A stretch of 7,912 bases of DNA from Bacteroides sp. CAG:545 (GTDB taxonomy: Bacteria > Bacteroidota > Bacteroidia > Bacteroidales > UBA932): assembly GCA_000432515.1 (NCBI GenBank), contig HF996027.1:2010-9921 (forward strand). The letters are read 5' to 3'. The first letter of the stretch is position 1. Each line of letters opens with the position of its first letter. Below, one piece after another: positions 1-6,262 of this stretch. The translations under genes and the position numbers were made by a program. The notes beneath the pieces were generated by a model. It saw only the letters and a program-made list of their open reading frames with translations, was not told the DNA's origin and did no database searches.

Positions 1-654
1 GCCAAAGTGGACGGCATTCTTGCAGACCTCGGGGTTTCTTCGCACCAGTTCGACACTGCGGAGAGAGGCTTCTCATTCAGGTTTGACGCCCCGCTGGACA
101 TGAGGATGAATACAGAGGCGGCATTGACAGCGGCAGAAATCGTGAACAAGTATGAGCAGGCGGACATCGAGCGGATACTGAGACTGTACGGCGAAGTGGA
201 CAATGCCAGAAAAATCGCTGGCCTGATAGTTTCCGCACGCAATGCCGGAGAAATCCGCACTACAGGAGAGCTGGACAAGGCCATAGAGCCCGCTCTTCCC
301 GGATTTGCCAGCCACAAGGTACTCGCCAAGATATATCAGGCGCTGCGCATAGAGGTAAACCACGAGATGCGTTCACTGGAAAAGTTCCTGTCCGGGGCTG
401 CGGAATCATTGAAAGAAGGCGGTATCCTTTCAGTCATCACCTATCATTCGCTCGAAGACAGGATGGTGAAGAACTTCATCAAGACCGGCAATGTCCAGGG
501 CGAGGTGAAGAAGGATTTCTACGGGAACATCCTCGCGCCGTTCAAATCATTGACAAGAAAACCTGTGCTGCCGCAGGAAAGCGAAATCGCATCCAACACG
601 AGGGCGAGAAGCGCGAAACTCCGGGTAGCGGAAAGAGTCGAGGAGGGGCAATGA
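1..654 (+). CDS. rsmH: 16S rRNA m4C1402 methyltransferase RsmH (MraW), 3' part
   Basis: This is the C-terminal 217 residues of RsmH, which uses S-adenosylmethionine to N4-methylate C1402 of 16S rRNA in the ribosomal P site. The frame is open from base 1, so the start and roughly the first 90 residues lie upstream, including the usual glycine-rich SAM loop. Visible family motifs are DGILADLGVSS (visible residues 4-14), ERGFSFRFDAPLDMRMN just after it, the YHSLEDR motif (148-154), and the C-terminal LTRKPVLP (184 on) and RARSAKLR (201-208) blocks. The gene ends in TGA, one base before the next ATG. rsmH is normally the first or second gene of dcw clusters, after mraZ. No defect is visible in the part shown. 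Confidence 0.97.
   Translation, partial: AKVDGILADLGVSSHQFDTAERGFSFRFDAPLDMRMNTEAALTAAEIVNKYEQADIERILRLYGEVDNARKIAGLIVSARNAGEIRTTGELDKAIEPALPGFASHKVLAKIYQALRIEVNHEMRSLEKFLSGAAESLKEGGILSVITYHSLEDRMVKNFIKTGNVQGEVKKDFYGNILAPFKSLTRKPVLPQESEIASNTRARSAKLRVAERVEEGQ
641..646 (+). promoter_or_regulatory. Shine-Dalgarno site of the ftsL-like gene
   Basis: AGGAGG lies in the last codons of rsmH, 9 bases before the ATG at 656. It supports that start and suggests translation coupled to rsmH termination at 652-654. Confidence 0.7.
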
Positions 655-655
655 T

Positions 656-1006
656 ATGAAACTGAGAGACTTCGGAAAGAAATTGAAGGACTTCGTGATA
701 GATTCCCTTCGCGGCGAACTGCCGGTAAGACTGGGTGCTGTAAAATACTTCTTGTCTTACACTGCCCTGTTTCTGATGGTATGGCTGATGATATTGGTCA
801 AGATCGGCATTGAAGGGACATTCGGGCGTGTGGAGAAAAACAAGGCTGTCCTCAACGAGCTCAAAATCTACCACACTGAAAAGATGGTGCAGCTCGCCAA
901 GATGGGCAGAATGTCCACCGCATCGGAACTTCTGAAGGAAAAGAATTCCACAGTGGGTTTCCCGGTAAAACCGGCGGACAGGCTGGATGCCAAAGAGAAA
1001 AACTGA
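656..1006 (+). CDS. ftsL: FtsL-like divisome protein, single-pass membrane
   Basis: This is a 116-residue bitopic protein. A basic N-terminal segment (residues 1-30) is followed by one hydrophobic helix at about 31-52 (from YFLSYTALFL) and a periplasmic part of about 60 residues with charged and leucine residues compatible with a short coiled coil. Size, topology and position between rsmH and ftsI match FtsL, which in studied bacteria works with FtsB and FtsQ to activate FtsW-FtsI at the septum. The sequence itself has no strong motif, as is usual for FtsL; I recall a Bacteroidota-specific FtsL-like family in this slot. The start has a clear AGGAGG site. The call rests on context plus topology, so the exact subfamily is inferred. 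Confidence 0.82.
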   Translation: MKLRDFGKKLKDFVIDSLRGELPVRLGAVKYFLSYTALFLMVWLMILVKIGIEGTFGRVEKNKAVLNELKIYHTEKMVQLAKMGRMSTASELLKEKNSTVGFPVKPADRLDAKEKN

Positions 1007-1007
1007 T

Positions 1008-1013
1008 GAGGAG
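1008..1013 (+). promoter_or_regulatory. Shine-Dalgarno site that decides the ftsI start
   Basis: GAGGAG, just after the ftsL stop codon, lies 6 bases before the ATG at 1020. It favours this start over an in-frame ATG at 987, which would lie inside ftsL and add 11 charged residues. Confidence 0.6.
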
Positions 1014-1019
1014 ACGGCT

Positions 1020-3125
1020 ATGAAAGAGAACAAAGAGAGAGAAAGCAATATCCTCAGAGTAATGTACGTGATATTCTGTGTTACCTGCATATGGATTGCA
1101 GCACGGATCGTGTACCTGCAGTGCAACTTCATTGACAGCGACCCTTACCTGAAATTTTTCCGCGCAAAGAGCAGGAAAGTGGTGGCGGAACCTACTCGAG
1201 GGGCCATATTGTCATCTGACGGAAGACTGCTGGCCATATCCGTGCCGATGTACCAGGTTTATATGGACTGCACCGTCAGGAAAGAGGAATTTTCCACCAG
1301 AGACAAACACGGGAAGCTGATTGACAAGCATGGAGAGGAGCACGAAGAGGAGTGGAGAGCATCAGTCGCCGACCTTGCCAAGGGACTGTATGCCATCTAC
1401 GGCAAGAGCAGCGAATACTGGAGAGCCACCATCCTCAACGAAAGGAACAAGGGAAACAAATACCTGAAAATCGGCGGCACGATAGATCATGAGACGCTGC
1501 AGAAAGTGAAGGCCCTGCCACTATTCAACCAGGGCGGCAACAAGGGCGGCATCATCGTGACCAAGAAAGACACCAGACAGTACCCTTACGGCTCGCTCGC
1601 ACGACGGGTCATCGGCTACGTGAAGGACAATGACAAGTCCAACGGGAACAATGCCATCGGACTCGAGGGCAAATACAACTACATCCTCCACGGAACAGAC
1701 GGATACCGCTGGACCAAGAGAAGCGACAAGAGCCAGATTACCAACAGGGACAGTTCCTGGGTCAATGCGAAAGACGGATACGACATACGGACCACCATTG
1801 ACATTGACCTTCAGGACATTGCGGACAATGCAATGCGCAAATACCTGAAAGAGGAGACGGTGATCGAAGGCGGCTGCGTGGTAGTCATGGACGTGAAGAC
1901 CGGAGCCATCAGGGCGATGGTCAATCTCGTGAGGGACAGCACATCAGGGGCATTGAACGAAACCTACAACTATGCTATCGGACGTCGCGGAGAGCCAGGT
2001 TCCGTATTCAAGACGGCAACCCTGATGAGTGTAATGGAAGACTACAGGGTGAAGCTTTCTGACGAACTGGCGACCAACGGCGGAAACCTTCCGTATTTCG
2101 AGGGAAAGAACGGAGACAGCCACATTAGGGATTACGAGAGGACTACGCACAAGAAGACGATGTCCGTACTGCACGGATACGAGATTTCCTCCAACTACAT
2201 TTTCAGGAAACTCGCGATGGACCACTATACGGACAATCCGAAGAAGTTCATTGACAATCTGTACATGTACAAACTCGGGGAAAGTTACGATTTCGACCTG
2301 AACGGATTTGCATCCCCGTATATTCCATCTCCTGAGAACAGGAACGAGTGGAGCGGGACCACTCTCGGGTCAATGGCGATCGGCTACTCCGTGAGCGTCA
2401 CGCCGCTACACACACTGACATTCTACAATGCCATAGCCAACAAAGGCAAGATGATGAAGCCTTACCTGGTGGAAGACATCGAGGAGAACGGAATAGTAAA
2501 GGAAAAGAAAGGGCCGTCCGTGCTGAACGGTTCGATCTGCTCAAAGGCTACTGCAGACAGCATAACGGCAGGTCTGATGAAAATCGCAAAGGAAGGTACA
2601 GCAAGCAAGATGAAGGGTGCGCCTCTGACTTTCGCGGGAAAGACAGGAACGTCCCACATCATTTTCAGCGCGGGGAAAGGAAAAAAGGCTTCATACAAGT
2701 CAGGACCTGACCAGGCGAGAAAATACCAGGCGTCAATCGTAGGATTTTTCCCTGCAGAAAACCCTGTCTATTCGGCGATTGCAGTAATATACACCCATCC
2801 GACACGCCGCAGTGTATATGGAGGAAACATCCCTGCGCGTATTCTGCGCGAGATAAACGAGTACCTCTACACGGCCGACAGCAGATGGGGCAAACTGATT
2901 GGGAAAGAAGGAGATATGCCGGTGATGTCCATGGATACGCCGAGGACCGCGAAGAACGGAAAGGTTCCGAACCTGAAAGGACTCGGTCTGATGGATGCCA
3001 TCTATGCGATAGAAAATGACGGTTACAGATGCCTGTATTCGGGAATCGGCCACGTGGTGAGCCAGAGCCCTGCCGCAGGTTCGACATTGGCCGCCGGAGA
3101 AAAGATTACAATCAGGCTTGAATAG
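1020..3125 (+). CDS. ftsI: Septal peptidoglycan transpeptidase FtsI (class B PBP) with C-terminal PASTA domain
   Basis: A 701-residue class B penicillin-binding protein that cross-links peptidoglycan at the division septum, working with FtsW. A short cytoplasmic tail is followed by a membrane helix (about residues 11-33), then the N-terminal PBP dimerisation/pedestal domain, which opens with the family motif around R60-G61 (RGAILSSDGR). The transpeptidase domain shows all three active-site motifs: SVFK with catalytic Ser328 and Lys331, SSN at 390-392, and KTGT starting at Lys541. A single PASTA-type domain follows at about 648-701 (VPNLKGLGLMDAI, then SQSPAAGSTL), as in other PASTA-bearing division PBPs. 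An alternative start at 987 overlaps ftsL by 20 bases; 1020 is preferred for its ribosome site and N-terminal composition. The enzyme looks intact. The assignment to FtsI rather than an elongation PBP2 rests on the cluster and the PASTA domain. Confidence 0.96.
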   Translation: MKENKERESNILRVMYVIFCVTCIWIAARIVYLQCNFIDSDPYLKFFRAKSRKVVAEPTRGAILSSDGRLLAISVPMYQVYMDCTVRKEEFSTRDKHGKLIDKHGEEHEEEWRASVADLAKGLYAIYGKSSEYWRATILNERNKGNKYLKIGGTIDHETLQKVKALPLFNQGGNKGGIIVTKKDTRQYPYGSLARRVIGYVKDNDKSNGNNAIGLEGKYNYILHGTDGYRWTKRSDKSQITNRDSSWVNAKDGYDIRTTIDIDLQDIADNAMRKYLKEETVIEGGCVVVMDVKTGAIRAMVNLVRDSTSGALNETYNYAIGRRGEPGSVFKTATLMSVMEDYRVKLSDELATNGGNLPYFEGKNGDSHIRDYERTTHKKTMSVLHGYEISSNYIFRKLAMDHYTDNPKKFIDNLYMYKLGESYDFDLNGFASPYIPSPENRNEWSGTTLGSMAIGYSVSVTPLHTLTFYNAIANKGKMMKPYLVEDIEENGIVKEKKGPSVLNGSICSKATADSITAGLMKIAKEGTASKMKGAPLTFAGKTGTSHIIFSAGKGKKASYKSGPDQARKYQASIVGFFPAENPVYSAIAVIYTHPTRRSVYGGNIPARILREINEYLYTADSRWGKLIGKEGDMPVMSMDTPRTAKNGKVPNLKGLGLMDAIYAIENDGYRCLYSGIGHVVSQSPAAGSTLAAGEKITIRLE

Positions 3126-3151
3126 AGCCTGGACATGATATAGTGAAGAAT

Positions 3152-4648
3152 ATGAGACTTGAACAGATAATCGGCAACTGCGGAGCAATCGACTGCCGCG
3201 GGGACATGAAAAAGGAAATCAGCGCGATTTGCAGCGACTCCAGGAAAGTAGTCCCGGGGTCAATGTTCATTGCCGTAAAAGGCTACGCAAGCGACGGCCA
3301 CCGGTTTATCGGCTCGGCACTTTCCGCAGGCGCCACAGCCATAATGTATGAGGACAGGCAGGAGCTCGAGGCTCAGGTCAATGCCATGGAAGGCAAAATC
3401 TCCACAGATGAGATCGCATTTGTGCAGGTAGCCAATTCCCGTCACGCCGAGGCCATGGCAGCAGCTGACTTTTATGGCAATCCGTCCCACGAACTTACTC
3501 TCGTAGGAATCACAGGAACCAACGGCAAGACAACTACCGTCACCCTGCTTTACCACTTGTTCAAGGGGCTGGGGTACGAATGCGGACTACTTTCCACGAT
3601 AGCCAATTATGTGGGAGACAGGCGGCTGGAGACGGCCAACACGACTGCTGACCCTATCACCATCAATTCCCTGCTCCGTCAGATGGCGGATGAAGGATGC
3701 TCCTACTGCTTTATGGAAGTGAGTTCCATCGGAATGGAACAGGAAAGGGTTACCGGACTGAAATTCAAGGCCGGCATATTCTCCAACCTCACGCACGACC
3801 ATCTGGATTACCACAAGACATTTGCAGAGTATCTCAGATGCAAGAAACTGTTCTTCGACACATTGCCTTCAGACGCGTTCGCCATCACCAACATCGATGA
3901 CAAGAACGGAATGGTGATGGTCCAGAACACAAAGGCGAAGGTAGTGACCTATTCCTGCAGAAGCATCGCTGATCACACTTGCCGGATTATCGAGGAAGGA
4001 TTCGACGGGATGCAGCTCAGAATCGACGGCCAGGAAGTATGGACCAGACTGATCGGACAGCACAATGCCTACAACCTTCTCGCCATCTACACAGCCGCAA
4101 TATGCGTAGGCGCAGACCGTGACGAGGCATTGGTCCAACTCAGCAGACTGGAATCAGCGAAAGGGCGTCTGGAGACTCTGCACGGGCCTCACAAGCTCTC
4201 TGTCATCATTGATTATGCACATACTCCTGACGCGATGGAGAACGTGCTCAAGACTCTCAGGGACATTGGCCCGAAAAAACATATCATCTGCCTTTTCGGC
4301 TGCGGCGGCGACAGGGACAAGACCAAGCGACCGGAGATGGCACAGGTGGCAGAAAAATATGCTGACAGAATCTTCGTGACATCAGACAACAGCCGTACCG
4401 AGAAGACGGAAGACATATTGGAGGATATACGCAAAGGCTTCAGCCAGAAAGGATTGGCGAAGGCATTGTTCATTTCCGACAGAAAAGAGGCCATCCGCAC
4501 CGCGATAACGCTCGCACCGGAGGGAGCAGTGATTCTGCTGGCCGGAAAAGGTCACGAGACATATCAGATCATAGGTACCGAACATCTCCACTTCGATGAG
4601 CGGGAAATAGTAGAAGAAGTATTCAAATCAATGGAGGAGCAGATATGA
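3152..4648 (+). CDS. murE: UDP-MurNAc-L-Ala-D-Glu ligase MurE (probably meso-diaminopimelate adding)
   Basis: A 498-residue cytoplasmic Mur ligase that adds the third stem-peptide amino acid, using ATP. Its length is close to E. coli MurE (495). The N-terminal UDP-binding domain is followed by the ATP loop GTNGKTT (122-128), the substrate block starting TTADPITINSLL, and DHLDYH; Lys231 in YLRCKKLFF fits the carbamylated lysine. The C-terminal domain begins near AHTPDAM and GCGGDRDKTKRPEM. The amino-acid selecting motif reads DNSR (412-415) where diaminopimelate enzymes typically have DNPR; the Asp, Asn and Arg are kept, and GKGHE (465-469) is also present, so meso-diaminopimelate remains the likely substrate. 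The ATG at 3152 is chosen; an in-frame GTG at 3143 would add three residues and no strong ribosome site separates them. It overlaps mraY by four bases. Confidence 0.96.
   Translation: MRLEQIIGNCGAIDCRGDMKKEISAICSDSRKVVPGSMFIAVKGYASDGHRFIGSALSAGATAIMYEDRQELEAQVNAMEGKISTDEIAFVQVANSRHAEAMAAADFYGNPSHELTLVGITGTNGKTTTVTLLYHLFKGLGYECGLLSTIANYVGDRRLETANTTADPITINSLLRQMADEGCSYCFMEVSSIGMEQERVTGLKFKAGIFSNLTHDHLDYHKTFAEYLRCKKLFFDTLPSDAFAITNIDDKNGMVMVQNTKAKVVTYSCRSIADHTCRIIEEGFDGMQLRIDGQEVWTRLIGQHNAYNLLAIYTAAICVGADRDEALVQLSRLESAKGRLETLHGPHKLSVIIDYAHTPDAMENVLKTLRDIGPKKHIICLFGCGGDRDKTKRPEMAQVAEKYADRIFVTSDNSRTEKTEDILEDIRKGFSQKGLAKALFISDRKEAIRTAITLAPEGAVILLAGKGHETYQIIGTEHLHFDEREIVEEVFKSMEEQI
4633..4639 (+). 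promoter_or_regulatory. Shine-Dalgarno site of mraY
   Basis: GGAGGAG within the last murE codons lies 5 bases before the mraY ATG. Together with the ATGA overlap it points to translational coupling of murE and mraY. Confidence 0.7.
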
Positions 4649-5955
4649 TTTACCACCTGTTCGAACTGTTGTCAGACTACGACATACCTGGACAGAGGCT
4701 GATGGGCTACCTGTCATTCAGAGCGATGCTTGCATTCGTTACGGCAATGCTGATATCGTTCTTCGCCGGACGGAGAATCATCAGATGGCTTCAGAAAAAG
4801 CAGATTGGCGAGACGATCCGCGATCTCGGACTCGAAGGTCAGATGCAGAAGAAGGGCACCCCGACTATGGGCGGTGTCATCATCCTGCTTGCCATCCTGG
4901 TGTCCGCCTTGCTTTTCTGCGACCTGACCAATATATATACCCAGCTGCTGATTTTCACCACTGTATGGTGCGGCGGAATCGGTTTCGCCGATGATTATAT
5001 AAAGGTATTCAAGCACGACAAGGAAGGCATGAGCGAAAGAGGAAAGCTCATTCTGCAAGTTGTGCTGGGCTGTATAGTCGGTCTGACAGTGTGCTTCAAC
5101 AACGACATTGTCATAAGAGAGAAAGTCCGCATTGAAACTGATGCCGACAGCACCCATTATCTGCCGCAGGGAAGCGAGAACGTGGATGTGGACAGTGAGA
5201 CCATTGTCAGCCAGAGCGGATGGAAGATGGAGAATATCATAAAGAGCACCAAGACCACGCTTCCGTTCATCAAGGCCCACGAATTCGACTACAAATGGCT
5301 GTCACCGTTCAGCGGCAAATGGGGATGGTACTGCAAATGGGCCATCTATGTGATAATGATAGTGATAGTCATCACGGCCTGCTCGAACGGAACCAATCTC
5401 ACTGACGGAATGGACGGACTTGCCGCGGGCACATCCGCGATAGTAGGCATTGTGCTCGGCATATTGGCATGGCTGAGCGGCAACCTCATAAACTCCAACT
5501 ATCTGGATATCATGTATATACCGGGGACGGGAGAAATCGCGGTATTCATGTCGATATTCGTAGGCGCCCTGTTCGGGTTCCTGTGGTACAACTCCTATCC
5601 GGCTCAGGTGTTCATGGGTGATACGGGAAGTCTTGCCATCGGCGGCATCATCGGTGTCAGCGCCATTCTCCTGAGAAAAGAGCTTATGCTCCCTGTACTG
5701 TGCGGTATCTTCTTCGTGGAAAGCCTTTCTGTGCTGATACAGCGGTTCTGGTTCAAGCGTACGAGGATCAAATATGGAACCGGGCAGAGAATTTTCAGGA
5801 TGGCGCCGCTGCACCACCATTATCAGAAGGTGGGGATACCGGCCAAGATACAGTGGCCGAGCCACCCGATACCGGAAGCGAAGATCGTGACGAGGTTCTG
5901 GCTTGTGGGGCTGATACTGGCAGTCGCCACGCTGGCCTTGCTCAAGATAAGGTAG
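4645..5955 (+). CDS. mraY: Phospho-MurNAc-pentapeptide transferase MraY (lipid I synthesis), enlarged
   Basis: A 436-residue polytopic inner-membrane enzyme that transfers phospho-MurNAc-peptide from UDP to undecaprenyl phosphate, giving lipid I. Family signatures, in order: KKGTPTMGG (69-77), the FADDY aspartates Asp116-Asp117, NLTDGMDG (251-258), GDTGS with Asp326, and the histidine cluster HHH at 390-392. Many hydrophobic helices fit the ten-helix fold. The protein is about 75 residues longer than E. coli MraY (360). Most of the excess sits between the fourth and fifth helices (residues about 152-230), a polar loop which the known fold would place in the periplasm. The catalytic residues are on either side of it and intact. 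The start overlaps the murE stop as ATGA. The stop TAG overlaps the first two bases of the repeat that follows. Confidence 0.97.
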   Translation: MIYHLFELLSDYDIPGQRLMGYLSFRAMLAFVTAMLISFFAGRRIIRWLQKKQIGETIRDLGLEGQMQKKGTPTMGGVIILLAILVSALLFCDLTNIYTQLLIFTTVWCGGIGFADDYIKVFKHDKEGMSERGKLILQVVLGCIVGLTVCFNNDIVIREKVRIETDADSTHYLPQGSENVDVDSETIVSQSGWKMENIIKSTKTTLPFIKAHEFDYKWLSPFSGKWGWYCKWAIYVIMIVIVITACSNGTNLTDGMDGLAAGTSAIVGIVLGILAWLSGNLINSNYLDIMYIPGTGEIAVFMSIFVGALFGFLWYNSYPAQVFMGDTGSLAIGGIIGVSAILLRKELMLPVLCGIFFVESLSVLIQRFWFKRTRIKYGTGQRIFRMAPLHHHYQKVGIPAKIQWPSHPIPEAKIVTRFWLVGLILAVATLALLKIR

Positions 5956-6100
5956 TCGGTTTACCGACCGCGACCGGAGGGAAGCGAAATGGCCCCCGGG
6001 GGCAGTCCGAAGGACGGGGGTACGATGGCGGAACAATTCGCGCATGGTACACCGCTCCGACGAGAATGATAGTTTAGAACATTGAAAAACAGAATACGAT
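5954..6100 (+). repeat. Copy 1 of a 147-bp direct repeat in the mraY-murD spacer
   Basis: It begins with the last two bases of the mraY stop codon and matches 6116-6262 at a fixed offset of 162 bases, with about ten mismatches counted by eye without gaps. Bases 5954-6044 are identical in both copies; differences fall in three small clusters in the last 56 bases. Part one is GC-rich with inverted repeats. Then comes GGAGGG (5976-5981), 7 bases before an ATG at 5989 that opens a 26-codon frame ending at TGA 6067-6069, followed directly by TAG. The A-rich tail ends in ATACGAT. A 15-base linker (6101-6115) separates it from copy 2. There are no transposase, terminal inverted repeats or CRISPR-like spacing. 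Its function is unknown; a dispersed intergenic element or an mRNA control module is possible. Confidence 0.97.
5955..6020 (+). other. Inverted-repeat cluster in repeat copy 1
   Basis: Three dyads follow one another: GTCGGTTTACCGAC (5955-5968), the 12-base palindrome GCCCCCGGGGGC (5992-6003), and GTCC-GAA-GGAC (6005-6015). In RNA the C run at 5993-5997 could pair with the G run at 6016-6020, enclosing the GAA hairpin and covering the second to fourth codons of the small frame that starts at 5989. No T run follows, so this is not a standard intrinsic terminator. Folding is inferred by eye. Confidence 0.5.
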
Positions 6101-6115
6101 AAGAGCAGAACGACA

Positions 6116-6262
6116 AGTCGGTTTACCGACCGCGACCGGAGGGAAGCGAAATGGCCCCCGGGGGCAGTCCGAAGGACGGGGGTACGATGGCGGAACAATT
6201 CGCGCAAGTACGACCGCTCCGACGAGAAGAAAAGTTTAGAACATTGAAAAACATCATACGAT
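6116..6262 (+). repeat. Copy 2 of the 147-bp direct repeat, ending at the murD start codon
   Basis: Identical to copy 1 over its first 91 bases (6116-6206). It ends at the base immediately before the murD ATG, so the element supplies the whole region where a murD ribosome site would lie. The GGAGGG (6138-6143) and ATG (6151) are kept. The tandem stops of copy 1 are replaced by GAA GAA AAG, so the frame from 6151 stays open for 70 codons and overlaps the first 101 bases of murD in a different reading frame. Near 6207-6212 the copies differ in a way that could also be read as a one-base shift of a shared GTAC. The A-rich tail, from GTTTAGAACATTGAAAAACA, is shared with copy 1. Confidence 0.97.
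6117..6182 (+). other. Inverted-repeat cluster in repeat copy 2
   Basis: The same dyads as in copy 1 occur here: GTCGGTTTACCGAC (6117-6130), GCCCCCGGGGGC (6154-6165), and GTCC-GAA-GGAC (6167-6177), with a G run at 6178-6182 that could pair with the C run at 6155-6159. With two identical copies, each structured half could also pair with the other copy, which allows alternative mRNA folds upstream of murD. This is inference from complementarity only. Confidence 0.5.

Noticed and set aside
542..1132. A 196-codon minus-strand open frame across the rsmH end, ftsL and the ftsI start
   Set aside because: It is a shadow of three well-supported genes, with no recognisable domain and no sensible start context.
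2348..2710. A 120-codon plus-strand open frame inside ftsI
   Set aside because: It lies in another frame of the transpeptidase domain, between the SSN and KTGT motif regions, and its basic low-quality composition marks it as a shadow.
3143..3151. GTG start for murE
   Set aside because: It would add only three residues and has no better ribosome site than the ATG at 3152; the ATG is preferred, but the choice is not certain.
5955..6020. Possible intrinsic terminator after mraY
   Set aside because: Hairpins are present but no T run follows any of them, and the pathway genes continue in the same direction.
5954..6262. CRISPR array or insertion sequence
   Set aside because: There are only two units, far longer than CRISPR repeats, with a 15-base linker. 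There is no transposase frame and no terminal inverted repeat pair at the unit ends.
6045..6262. Bacteroidota-type promoter (TAnnTTTG with an upstream TTG) in the A-rich tails
   Set aside because: The tails contain GTTTAG and ATTG but no good TAnnTTTG at the right spacing before murD, so no promoter is called.
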